Origin: JAYQUR01 sp038133505 | GTDB taxonomy: Bacteria > Pseudomonadota > Alphaproteobacteria > MPNO01 > UBA830 | Direction of reading: 5' to 3' | Assembly (NCBI GenBank): GCA_038133505.1 | Contig: JAYPTI010000007.1 | Span: forward strand, 1 to 46,956 | DNA length: 46,956 nt | In this document: positions 38,163 to 46,347 of the stretch, in pieces | Numbering within the stretch: position 1 is the stretch's first letter | Layout: every line of letters starts with the position of its first letter | Made by a program: the position numbers and the translations under genes | The notes under the pieces: generated by a model | What the model was told of the DNA's origin: nothing | What the model saw: only the letters and a program-made list of their open reading frames with translations | Databases searched by the model: none

Positions 38163-39359
38163 ATGGCGATCAACAAACCCGTTCAGGATACCTGGCGACC
38201 GCAGACGCTGGCCGTTCGGGGCGGCACCAACCGCAGCAATTTCGGCGAGACCGGCGAAGCGATCTTCGCGACGTCGGGATACGTGTACGAATATGCCGAG
38301 CAGGCGGAGGATGCGTTCAAGGACAGGATCGACCGGTTCATCTATTCGCGGTTCTCGAACCCGACCGTCGACATGTTCCAGGACCGCATGGCGCTGATCG
38401 AGGGCGCGGAGACGGGTAAAGCCACCGCGACCGGCATGGCCGCGGTCTTCGCGTCGATGGCCTGCATGGTGAAGGCGGGCGACCACGTGGTCGGCAGCCG
38501 CGCGATCTTCGGCTCGTGTCTCTACATCCTTACCGAGATCCTGCCGCGCTACGGCGTCGAGACGACGATCGTCGGCGGCACCGACCTCGACGAGTGGGAG
38601 AAGGCGCTCAGCCGCCCGACCAAGTGCGTCTTCGTCGAGACCCCGTCCAACCCGGGCCTCGACATCATCGACATCAAGTCCGTCTCGGAGCTGGCGCACA
38701 AGGCCGGCGCCAAGGTGATCGTGGACAACGTGTTCGCCTCGCCGCTGCTGCAGAAGCCGCTGCAGCTCGGCGCCGACATCGTCGTTTATTCGGCGACCAA
38801 GCACATCGACGGCCAGGGCCGCTGTCTCGGCGGCATCGTCCTCGGCGACGAGGATTACTGCGAGAACACGCTGAAGCCGTTCATGCGCCATACCGGCCCG
38901 TCGATGAGCCCGTTCAACGCCTGGGTGATGCTCAAGGGCCTCGAGACGCTCGATCTCCGCATCCAGCGCCACTGCCAGAACGCCCAGAGGATCAACGCCT
39001 ACCTCGAAGAGCGGTCGGACCTGACCAAGACGCGCTATCCGGGCTCGACCAGGCACCCGCAGCACGCGCTTGCCGCGTCGCAGATGTCGGATTTCGGCAA
39101 CATCGTCACCTTCTCGCTCGAGGGCGGCAAGGAACGCGCCTTCCGGTTCATGAACGCGCTGAAGCTGATCGACATCTCGAACAATCTCGGCGATTCGAAG
39201 AGCCTGATGACGCACCCGTCGACGACGACGCACCAGCGCCTGTCGGAGGAGGACCGCGCCAGCCTCGGGATCGACGACGGCATGGTGCGCCTGTCGGTCG
39301 GCCTCGAAGACCCGGAGGACGTCAAGGACGACCTCGAGCAGGCTTTCGCGGCGGCGTAG
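38163..39359 (+). CDS. metZ: O-succinylhomoserine sulfhydrylase
   Basis: 398 residues of the Cys/Met-metabolism PLP family. Lys213 in SATKHIDGQG binds PLP. The N-terminus WRPQTLAVRGGTNRSNFGET and the lack of the MetY insert match alphaproteobacterial MetZ. It makes homocysteine from O-succinylhomoserine and sulfide. ATG 38163 is chosen because GGGAG lies 6 nt upstream; an ATG at 38157 abuts it. Expression is under the SAM-II riboswitch and terminator in its leader. apaG follows 55 bp later, a common alphaproteobacterial order. Confidence 0.95.
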   Translation: MAINKPVQDTWRPQTLAVRGGTNRSNFGETGEAIFATSGYVYEYAEQAEDAFKDRIDRFIYSRFSNPTVDMFQDRMALIEGAETGKATATGMAAVFASMACMVKAGDHVVGSRAIFGSCLYILTEILPRYGVETTIVGGTDLDEWEKALSRPTKCVFVETPSNPGLDIIDIKSVSELAHKAGAKVIVDNVFASPLLQKPLQLGADIVVYSATKHIDGQGRCLGGIVLGDEDYCENTLKPFMRHTGPSMSPFNAWVMLKGLETLDLRIQRHCQNAQRINAYLEERSDLTKTRYPGSTRHPQHALAASQMSDFGNIVTFSLEGGKERAFRFMNALKLIDISNNLGDSKSLMTHPSTTTHQRLSEEDRASLGIDDGMVRLSVGLEDPEDVKDDLEQAFAAA

Positions 39360-39414
39360 GAACGGCAGGCGATCCGGGCTAAAATACGGACGCACAGAAC
39401 AGCGGAACCGATAG

Positions 39415-39807
39415 ATGTATGAAGCCGTGACCCGCGCGATCCGCGTCGAGGTCGAACCGACCTATCTCGACGAACAGTCCGATCCCGACGAAGGGCAGTT
39501 CGTCTGGGCCTATCGCGTCATGATCGCGAACGAGGGCAGCGAGTCGGTTCAGCTCCTCAGCCGGTACTGGCACATCACCGACGGCATGGGCCGTGTGCAG
39601 GAAGTGCGCGGCGCCGGGGTCGTCGGCGAACAGCCGGTGCTCGACCCGGGCGAATCCTACGAGTACACGAGCGGCACGCCGCTGCCGACGTCGTCGGGCA
39701 TCATGCGCGGGACCTACCAGATGCGTTCGGGCTCGGGCGAGAAGTTCGACATCGAGATTCCGGCATTCTCGCTGGACAGCCCGCACGAGGCGCGCAACCT
39801 CAACTGA
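39415..39807 (+). CDS. apaG: ApaG family protein
   Basis: 130 residues. RVEVEPTYLDEQSDPDEGQF, VWAYRVMIANEGSESVQLLSRYWHITD, GAGVVGEQPVLDPGESYEY and GTPLPTSSGIMRGTY reproduce the ApaG beta-sandwich (fibronectin III-like). Its role is linked to divalent cation efflux and diadenosine tetraphosphate metabolism in enterics, but the molecular function is not settled. It follows metZ closely, and trkH starts 21 bp after its stop. Confidence 0.95.
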   Translation: MYEAVTRAIRVEVEPTYLDEQSDPDEGQFVWAYRVMIANEGSESVQLLSRYWHITDGMGRVQEVRGAGVVGEQPVLDPGESYEYTSGTPLPTSSGIMRGTYQMRSGSGEKFDIEIPAFSLDSPHEARNLN

Positions 39808-39828
39808 TCACAGCATCGGACCGGCACC

Positions 39829-41277
39829 TTGCTCGATTTCCGACCCGTCCTCTACATCATCGGCATCCTGCTGACGACGCTCGCCGCCGCCATGTGCGCG
39901 CCGATGGTCGCGGACCTCGTGGTCGGCCATTCCGACTGGCAGGTCTTCGCGGGCGCGGCGGGCCTGACAGCCTTCGTGGGAATCACCCTGATCCTGACGA
40001 CGCGCTCCGCGCCCGAACGCATGAGCGTCCGCCAGGCCTTCGTCCTCACGACGCTGAGCTGGCTGTCCCTGACGTTCTTCGCGTCCCTGCCCTTCGCGTT
40101 CGCCGATCTGGAGCTGAGCTTCACCGACGCGTTCTTCGAGTCCATGTCCGGCCTGACAACGACCGGCTCGACGGTCATCACCAACCTCGACAACGCGCCG
40201 AGCGGCATCCTGCTGTGGCGCGCCATCCTGCAGTGGCTCGGCGGCATCGGGATCATCGTCATGTCCGTCGCGATCCTGCCGATGCTGCGGATCGGCGGCA
40301 TGCAGCTGTTCCGCACAGAATCCTCCGACAGCTCCGAAAAGGTGCTGCCGCGCGTCGCCCAGATCGCGAGCGGCGTGGGCTTCGTCTATCTCGCGCTGAC
40401 GGCGGCGTGCGCGGCGATGCTGTGGGCGGTCGGCCTCAAGGGGTTCGACGCCATCGCGCATGCGATGACGACGGTTGCGACCGGCGGTTTCTCGACGCTG
40501 GACGCCTCGGTCGGCGGTTTCCTGAACCCCAGCGCCGAAGTGATCATCACCTTCTTCATGCTGACCGGCTCGCTGCCGTTCGTGCTCTACCTCCAGGCGC
40601 TCCGCGGCAAACCGATGCTGCTCTACAAGGACGACCAGGTGCGCTGGTTCCTGAGCATCGCCGGCGCCGTCATGCTGATGGTCGCGATCGCGCACAGCCT
40701 GAACAACGATATCAGCTTCGGGCGCGCGCTCCGCGAATCCGCCTTCAACACGGTCTCGATCCTGACCGGCACCGGCTACGCCTCCGCCAACTATGCCGGA
40801 TGGGGCGCGTTCGCGACGGGCGTGTTCTTCTTCATCATGTTCATCGGCGGCTGCGCCGGATCGACGTCGTGTTCGATCAAGATCTTCCGCTTTCAGGTGC
40901 TGTACCAGACCTCGGTCGCGCAGCTGAAGCGCCTGATCCGGCCGCACGGCATCTTCATCCCGAAGTTCAACGGCCAGCCGATCACCGACGAGGTTTCGGA
41001 ATCGGTGATGAGCTTTTTCTTCCTGTTCGTCGGCACGTTCGCGTTGCTCGCGATCGTCCTGCATTTCATCGGGCTCGACTTCCTGACCTCCATCTCGGGC
41101 GCGGCAACGGCGATCTGCAACGTCGGACCCGCGCTGGGCGAGATCATCGGACCGACCGGCAACTTCTCGACCCTGCCCGACGCCGCCAAGTGGGTGCTGA
41201 GCGCCGGCATGCTGCTCGGCCGGCTGGAGCTGTTCACCGTGCTGGTGCTGTTCGCGCCCTGGTTCTGGCGGAACTGA
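39829..41277 (+). CDS. trkH: TrkH-family potassium uptake protein
   Basis: 482 residues with about ten membrane segments. The four selectivity loops are visible: TTTGSTVI, ATGGFST, LTGTGYAS and CNVGPALG. It forms the membrane pore of a Trk potassium system gated by a TrkA-type cytosolic protein, which is not in this window. The TTG at 39829 was used because the first helix begins right after it. Its stop shares a base with the argE ATG (TGATG), an unusual coupling of potassium uptake with arginine synthesis. Confidence 0.93.
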   Translation: MLDFRPVLYIIGILLTTLAAAMCAPMVADLVVGHSDWQVFAGAAGLTAFVGITLILTTRSAPERMSVRQAFVLTTLSWLSLTFFASLPFAFADLELSFTDAFFESMSGLTTTGSTVITNLDNAPSGILLWRAILQWLGGIGIIVMSVAILPMLRIGGMQLFRTESSDSSEKVLPRVAQIASGVGFVYLALTAACAAMLWAVGLKGFDAIAHAMTTVATGGFSTLDASVGGFLNPSAEVIITFFMLTGSLPFVLYLQALRGKPMLLYKDDQVRWFLSIAGAVMLMVAIAHSLNNDISFGRALRESAFNTVSILTGTGYASANYAGWGAFATGVFFFIMFIGGCAGSTSCSIKIFRFQVLYQTSVAQLKRLIRPHGIFIPKFNGQPITDEVSESVMSFFFLFVGTFALLAIVLHFIGLDFLTSISGAATAICNVGPALGEIIGPTGNFSTLPDAAKWVLSAGMLLGRLELFTVLVLFAPWFWRN

Positions 41278-42443
41278 TGGCCGCGGCGCGCGACGGAACG
41301 ATGCGCGACCGGGCAATCCGACTGCTGAGCGATCTCGTCGCCTTCGACACGACCTCCCGCAACCCGAACCTCGCGCTGATCGGGTACGTTGCGGACCATC
41401 TCGACGCTCTGGGAGCCAAAGTGCGGCTGATTCCGTCCGACGACGGCGCAAAGGCCAACCTGTTCGCGACCCTCGGCCCGGAGACCGACGGCGGCATCGT
41501 GCTGTCGGGCCACACCGACGTGGTGCCGGTCGACGGTCAGGACTGGTCGACGGATCCGTTCGCGCTTACCGAAAAGGACGGCCGGCTCTACGCCCGCGGC
41601 AGCGCCGATATGAAGGGCTTCATCGCCTGCGCGATGGCGCTCGCACCGCGCTTTTCGGAGATTGCGGGCGACAAGCCGGTGCATTTCGCGTTTTCCTACG
41701 ACGAGGAAGTCGGCTGTCTCGGCGTCGGCCGGATGATCGATAGGATCGTCGCCGAACTGCCGCGCCCCGCCGCCGTCATTGTCGGCGAGCCGACCTCGAT
41801 GCAGATCGCGAACGCCCACAAGGGCATCTGCGCGCTCACGACGACGGTCCGCGGCCGCGAGGCCCATTCGAGCAGGCCGGACGACGGAGTGAACGCGATC
41901 GGCATCGCCGCGCGCTTCGTCGATAACCTCTACCGGCTGTGCGACCGGCTCGCCGAGACCCAGCGCGACGACCGGTTCGACCCGCCCTACACGACCTTCA
42001 ACGTGGGAAGCATCGCGGGCGGCGACGCGATCAACATCATCGCGCGCGAGTGCCTGGTGAACTGGGAGTTCCGGCCGATTCCGGGCGCCGATGCGGATGC
42101 CATCGCGGCGGAGGTGGACCGCTTCGTCGAGGACGACCTGCTGCCGCGCATGCGGGCCGTCGACGACCGCACGACGATCGAGACCGTGCGCGACCTGCTG
42201 GTGCCGCCGCTCGACGTTCCCGAAGGGTCGGCGGCGGAAGCGCTCGCGCTCCGGGCGACCGGGCTGAACAGCGCCGGCACGCTCGCCTTCGTGACCGAGG
42301 CCAGTCTTTTCGCGGAAGCGGGACTGCCCGCCGTCATCTGCGGCCCCGGCGACATCGCACAGGCGCACCAGCCCGACGAGTTCGTCGAGATCGCCCAGCT
42401 CGACGCCTGCCTCGATTTTCTCGAAAGGCTGCCTGCAGCCTGA
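41277..42443 (+). CDS. argE: Acetylornithine deacetylase
   Basis: 388 residues of the M20 metallopeptidase family. SGHTDVVPVD (His79, Asp81), ARGSADMKGF (Asp111) and YDEEVGC (Glu143/Glu144) give the dinuclear zinc and catalytic residues; the closing CGPGDIAQAHQPDEF is the His-containing C-terminal motif. It removes acetyl from N-acetylornithine in arginine synthesis. ATG 41277 overlaps the trkH stop; a second Met at residue 9 (41301) is an alternative. argD and argF lie 2-4 kb further on the opposite strand. Confidence 0.92.
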   Translation: MAAARDGTMRDRAIRLLSDLVAFDTTSRNPNLALIGYVADHLDALGAKVRLIPSDDGAKANLFATLGPETDGGIVLSGHTDVVPVDGQDWSTDPFALTEKDGRLYARGSADMKGFIACAMALAPRFSEIAGDKPVHFAFSYDEEVGCLGVGRMIDRIVAELPRPAAVIVGEPTSMQIANAHKGICALTTTVRGREAHSSRPDDGVNAIGIAARFVDNLYRLCDRLAETQRDDRFDPPYTTFNVGSIAGGDAINIIARECLVNWEFRPIPGADADAIAAEVDRFVEDDLLPRMRAVDDRTTIETVRDLLVPPLDVPEGSAAEALALRATGLNSAGTLAFVTEASLFAEAGLPAVICGPGDIAQAHQPDEFVEIAQLDACLDFLERLPAA

Positions 42444-42465
42444 TCTTCCCGCTGGCGCGGCCGCG

Positions 42466-42545
42466 CTCCGGCCCTCTCCCCCTCCCGGCCGCGCATAAGG
42501 ACGATCCCGTGGGTGGCCGGGAGGGGGAGCGGGCCGGCGCCGTTT
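42466..42545. repeat. REP-like dispersed palindromic element, copy 2 (inverted)
   Basis: Reverse complement of the element at 29866-29944: CTCCCCCTCCCGGCC (42476-42490) and GGCCGGGAGGGGGAG (42515-42529) are exact inverted arms, with ATAAGGACGATCCCGTGGGT between. Here the palindrome is more perfect than in copy 1. It lies between the convergent ends of argE and the lipoprotein gene. Confidence 0.85.
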
Positions 42546-42556
42546 AACAAAAGCGG

Positions 42557-43147
42557 TTACTTTATCCAGGTCTTCAAGTGCGTCCGCACCTGCGTCTCGA
42601 GCGCCTCGTTCATCGTCGCCATCAACTTTTCGGTCATGTCGAACCAGATTTTTTCCCGCTCGTTCAGGGAAATGTCCTCCGGCACGGTCTGAGACCGCTG
42701 GGCGGTTGCGCGGACGATACCCTGCCGCTCGCCCTCGGCGTTCAGTATTTCGACGGACATGGTGATGACGCCGTTGTAGCGCTCCGACTGGTCGTTCGTG
42801 AAAGCCCCGCGGACCCCCTTGGTCTTCTCCAGCGGCACCTCGACGACGCTGGCGCGCTCCAGCGTGACACGCGCGACGCCGCCGGCGCCGGCCGGCTGCA
42901 GGCGGTCGCGTCCCCAGTTCAGCGCCGAGGCGGCGGGCGAGACGGGAAAGCGGTGTTCGACGTTGGGCTCGGTCGCCGGCGAGACGTACGTATTGGCGAC
43001 CTCGATGCGCGCGACGTCGAGCGCGATCTTCGGCAGGTGCGCGAAGGAAATCTGCGGATAGACCGGCCGGTCCGCTGACTCCGCGCAACCGGCGAGAAGT
43101 CCGGCGATCAGGATAAAGACGGGGGCGACGGCTCTTGCGGCGATCAT
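42557..43147 (-). CDS. Putative lipoprotein of unknown function
   Basis: 196 residues. The signal sequence ends in a lipobox LLAGC with Cys21, so the protein should be lipid-anchored. The mature part (ISFAHLPKIALDVARIEVANTY, TNDQSERYNGVITMSVEILN, and a helical end) looks like conserved alphaproteobacterial lipoproteins of unknown function. It probably faces the periplasm. The gene converges with argE, separated by a REP-like element, and is 60 bp downstream of hslO on the same strand. Confidence 0.75.
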   Translation of the reverse strand: MIAARAVAPVFILIAGLLAGCAESADRPVYPQISFAHLPKIALDVARIEVANTYVSPATEPNVEHRFPVSPAASALNWGRDRLQPAGAGGVARVTLERASVVEVPLEKTKGVRGAFTNDQSERYNGVITMSVEILNAEGERQGIVRATAQRSQTVPEDISLNEREKIWFDMTEKLMATMNEALETQVRTHLKTWIK

Positions 43148-43207
43148 CGGTTTCTCCGGCGTTGCTCGAGGGGGTTACCCCTAAATATGCGATTGCCGCG
43201 CGGAATC

Positions 43208-44149
43208 TCAACCGCCGTAGAGCCGGTCCAGGTCGTCGTCGTCGTAAGCGTAGTCCGTCCCGCAGAACTCGCAGGTCACGACGACCTTGTCGTCGACGCG
43301 CAGGGTTTCGATCTCCGAGCGCGGAAACGAGCGCAGCATCGTCTCGACCCGTCCGGCGGAGCAGCGGCAGCGCATCTCGAGCGGCTGCGCGTCGAAGACC
43401 CGCACGCCGTCCTCGTGGAACAGCCGGTACAGCAGCTCGTGCGGGTGCAGCGTCTCGTCGAGAATCTCGGTCTCGCGGCTGCTCCCCATCAGGATGACGG
43501 CGCGCCGCCACGCATCCTCGAAATCCTCGTCCGCGCGGTCGCCGGACTGGAGAACCAGGCCCTCGGGCGGCATCTTCTGGACCAGCAGCCCGCCGGCGCG
43601 CCAGTGGCCGCCCGCATCGACGCCGGAGGACAGCTTGACCGCGCCCTCGAACTGGTCGGACTGGCGGAAATAATTATGCGCGCAATCGGCAAGCGTCGCG
43701 CCGGCAAGGTCGACAATCCCCTGATAGCGGTCGTCGTCGCGCCCCTGATCGACGGTAAAGGCGAGATAGCCCGTGCCGAGCAATTGCGGAACCGGACTGT
43801 CGCGCCAGCCGTCGCCCAGCGCCGCGAGTTCGTCCTTCTTGAACTGGGCGTAGCCGCGCAGCGCGCCGTCGCTGGTCATGTCGACGACGAGAAGGCCGAC
43901 CGGCCCGTTGCCCTTCGCCTGCAGCGAGAAGACGCCGTCGAACTTGAAGATGCCGGCGACCAGCGCGGTCAGCGCGGCCATTTCCGAGATCAGCGCGGCG
44001 ACCGGCGTGGGGTAGTCGTGCGCCGCGACGATCGCCTGCGCGGAAGGCCCGAGGCGCACGAGGCGGCCCCGCGCGACGTTGTTCTCTAGCTGGAAGGGCT
44101 GAACGAGGTCGTCGGGAACGCGGGGAAGCGGTGTCGGGGATCCGTCCAT
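43208..44149 (-). CDS. hslO: Redox-regulated chaperone Hsp33
   Basis: 313 residues. The C-terminal zinc centre Cys261-x-Cys263 (RCRCS) and Cys293-x2-Cys296 (TCEFCGTD) is the redox switch, and the N-terminal domain has the PTPVAALISEMAALTALV stretch. Oxidation releases zinc and activates holdase activity in the cytosol. ATG 44149 is used; an in-frame start 15 codons earlier lies inside argF. It begins 7 bp after the argF stop, so argD-argF-hslO is one transcript. Confidence 0.95.
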   Translation of the reverse strand: MDGSPTPLPRVPDDLVQPFQLENNVARGRLVRLGPSAQAIVAAHDYPTPVAALISEMAALTALVAGIFKFDGVFSLQAKGNGPVGLLVVDMTSDGALRGYAQFKKDELAALGDGWRDSPVPQLLGTGYLAFTVDQGRDDDRYQGIVDLAGATLADCAHNYFRQSDQFEGAVKLSSGVDAGGHWRAGGLLVQKMPPEGLVLQSGDRADEDFEDAWRRAVILMGSSRETEILDETLHPHELLYRLFHEDGVRVFDAQPLEMRCRCSAGRVETMLRSFPRSEIETLRVDDKVVVTCEFCGTDYAYDDDDLDRLYGG

Positions 44150-44156
44150 AGCCAGA

Positions 44157-45065
44157 TCAGGCGAGGCACCAGGCGAGGATGCCCTTCTGGGCATGCAGGC
44201 GGTTCTCCGCCTCGTCCCAGATCACGGATTGCGGCCCATCTATGACGGCGCCCGCGACTTCTTCCTCGCGGTGCGCCGGCAGGCAGTGCATGAAGATCGC
44301 ATCCTCGGCGGCGAGGCCCATCAGGCGCTCGTCGACGCGGTAGGGCGCGAGCAGGTTGTGGCGCTTGTCGGCATCCGTATCGCCCATCGAGACCCAGGTG
44401 TCGGTCACGACGCAGTCGGCGCCCGAGACAGCCTCGTCCGGGTCGGTCGTCGAGACGACGGTCGCGCCCTTGTCGCGGGCCCAGTCGATCGTATCGTCGG
44501 GCGGCGCGAGCTCGGGCGGGCAGGCGAGCCGGATCTCAAACGCGAACCGTGCCGCGGCTTCGATCCAGGTCCGCGCCATGTTGTTGCCGTCGCCGCACCA
44601 GGCGATGCGCCGGCTGGCGATGTCGCCGCGATGCTCCTCGAAGGTCATGATGTCGGCGATGAGCTGGCACGGGTGCGTGCGGTTGGTGAGGCCGTTGATG
44701 ACGGGCACCTCGGCATACTCCGCGAGCTCCTTCACGGTCTCGTCGGCGTCGGCCCGCATCATGATCGCGTCGACGTAGCGCGACAGGACGCGCGCGGTGT
44801 CCGCGATCGTCTCGCCGCGGCCGATCTGCATGTCGTCCGGCATCAGCACGATGGCCTCGCCGCCGAGCTGCTTGATCGCGACCTCGAAAGAGACGCGGGT
44901 CCGCGTCGACGGCTTCTCGAAGATCATCGCCAGCACGTGGCCGTCGAGCTGCCGGGGCAACCCGCCCTTCTTGAACGCCGCGCCCATGTCGACGATCCGC
45001 CGGAGCTCGGCGTCTGCGATGCGGCTGAGTTCGAGAAAATGCCGCGGCGTGCCGTTCGCAGACAT
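44157..45065 (-). CDS. argF: Ornithine carbamoyltransferase
   Basis: 302 residues. Carbamoyl-phosphate site STRTR (53-57), HPCQ (131-134), ornithine-loop DTWVSMG (222-228) and HCLPAHR with Cys261 are all present, so it is OTCase. It makes citrulline from ornithine in arginine synthesis. Its ATG shares a base with the argD stop (TGATG), implying translational coupling. hslO follows 7 bp later. Confidence 0.97.
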   Translation of the reverse strand: MSANGTPRHFLELSRIADAELRRIVDMGAAFKKGGLPRQLDGHVLAMIFEKPSTRTRVSFEVAIKQLGGEAIVLMPDDMQIGRGETIADTARVLSRYVDAIMMRADADETVKELAEYAEVPVINGLTNRTHPCQLIADIMTFEEHRGDIASRRIAWCGDGNNMARTWIEAAARFAFEIRLACPPELAPPDDTIDWARDKGATVVSTTDPDEAVSGADCVVTDTWVSMGDTDADKRHNLLAPYRVDERLMGLAAEDAIFMHCLPAHREEEVAGAVIDGPQSVIWDEAENRLHAQKGILAWCLA

Positions 45066-46234
45066 CAGCCCAGCTCGCCGCAGCTTTCGTCGAGAATGGA
45101 AATCGCGTCGCGGATATGGCTTTCCTCGGCGATGAGCGGCGGCAGCAGACGCAGCACGTTGTCGCCGGCCAGCACGGTCAGCAGGCCGCGCGCGAAGGCC
45201 TTGGCGCTAAGTTCCGCATTGGGAACGACGCATTTCATGCCCCACATCATGCCGGTGCCGCGTGCGCTGTCGATGACCTTGGGATGCTTTTTCGCGAGAC
45301 CGTTCAGTTCCTCGCCGATCAGCTTGCCCATGGCGACCACGTGGTCGAAGAAACCGGGCTCCAGCATGACGTCGAGCACCGCGTTGGCGCAGGCGACCGC
45401 CAGCGGATTGCCGCCGAACGTGCTGCCGTGCGTGCCCGCCGTGATGCCCTTCGCCGCCTCTGCCGTCGCGAGACACGCCCCGATGGGGAAACCGCCGCCG
45501 AGGCCCTTGGCCGACGACATGACGTCCGGCTCGACGCCGGACCATTCGTAGCCCCACAGCTTGCCGGTCCGGCCCATGCCGGTCTGCACCTCGTCGAACA
45601 TGAGGAGGAGGCCCTCCTCGTCGCACAGCGCGCGGAGCTCCTTCAGGAACCGCGGATCTGCGGGGCGGATGCCGCCTTCGCCCTGCACGGGCTCGACGAT
45701 GATGCCGGCCGTCTCGCCCGAAACAGCGGCGCGGACCTCGTTCATGTTCTCGAAGGCGACGTGATCGAAGCCGTCGACCGGCGGGCCGAACCCGGCCCGG
45801 TGCGCGTCCGACGCGCCGGCAGAGATGGTCGCCAGCGTCCGGCCGTGGAAACTGCCGGAGAACGTGATCATCCGGTAACGCTCGGGGTTGCCGTTGGCGC
45901 TGTGATACTTGCGCATCAGCTTGATCGACGCCTCGACCGACTCGGCGCCGGAATTGCAGAAAAAGACCGTGTCGGCAAACGAGTTCGCGACCAGCCGCTC
46001 GGCAAGCCGGGTCTGGCCGGAGATGTTGTAGAGGTTCGAGGTGTGCCAGACCTTGTCGGCCTGCGCCTTCAGCGCCTGGACGAGATGCGGATGCGCGTGG
46101 CCGAGCGAGACCACGGCGACGCCTGCGCCGAAGTCGAGAAAACGGCGCCCGTCCTCGGTGAAGAGATAGACTCCCTCTCCCCGCTCGAACGCGATGTCGA
46201 CCCGTCCGTACGACGGCATCACAGGCTGAGCCAC
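45065..46234 (-). CDS. argD: Acetylornithine aminotransferase
   Basis: 389 residues. The PLP lysine is Lys243 in SSAKGLGGGFP, and SGAESVEASIKLMRKY, FHGRTLATISA and EPVQGEGGI are class III aminotransferase marks of ArgD. The start is GTG at 46234, before AQPVMPSYG: GGGAG lies 7 nt upstream and the length equals the family norm. It makes N-acetylornithine in arginine synthesis (and often succinyldiaminopimelate in lysine synthesis). First gene of argD-argF-hslO, with its own sigma-70-type promoter. Confidence 0.96.
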   Translation of the reverse strand: MAQPVMPSYGRVDIAFERGEGVYLFTEDGRRFLDFGAGVAVVSLGHAHPHLVQALKAQADKVWHTSNLYNISGQTRLAERLVANSFADTVFFCNSGAESVEASIKLMRKYHSANGNPERYRMITFSGSFHGRTLATISAGASDAHRAGFGPPVDGFDHVAFENMNEVRAAVSGETAGIIVEPVQGEGGIRPADPRFLKELRALCDEEGLLLMFDEVQTGMGRTGKLWGYEWSGVEPDVMSSAKGLGGGFPIGACLATAEAAKGITAGTHGSTFGGNPLAVACANAVLDVMLEPGFFDHVVAMGKLIGEELNGLAKKHPKVIDSARGTGMMWGMKCVVPNAELSAKAFARGLLTVLAGDNVLRLLPPLIAEESHIRDAISILDESCGELG

Positions 46235-46267
46235 TGCTCGTCTCCCGCTGTCTGGTCCCCGAAGAAA

Positions 46268-46291
46268 TTTCGGCCCGTTGCCGGGCCGAAA
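46268..46291 (-). promoter_or_regulatory. Hairpin at the 5' end of the argD leader
   Basis: A 9-10-bp perfect stem (TTCGGCCCG with CGGGCCGAA) and a 4-nt loop, starting within a few bases of the predicted argD transcription start and ending 34 nt before the GTG. No T run follows, so a terminator is unlikely. It may stabilise the mRNA or mark the end of the upstream hydrolase transcript. Confidence 0.4.
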
Positions 46292-46301
46292 AAAGAGCGG
46301 G

Positions 46302-46330
46302 AGTATGTTTAGCGGCGCGCCAACTGTCAA
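46302..46330 (-). promoter_or_regulatory. Sigma-70-type promoter of argD-argF-hslO
   Basis: On the minus strand TTGACA (46330-46325), a 17-bp spacer, and CATACT (46307-46302). The -35 is a perfect match; the -10 differs at its first base. Predicted start near 46295. Confidence 0.7.
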
Positions 46331-46347
46331 TTGTGTTAACGCGCGGA

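Noticed and set aside
46268..46291. A rho-independent terminator for the hydrolase upstream of argD
   Set aside because: The stem is strong but no T run follows on the minus strand, so it is listed only as a leader hairpin.
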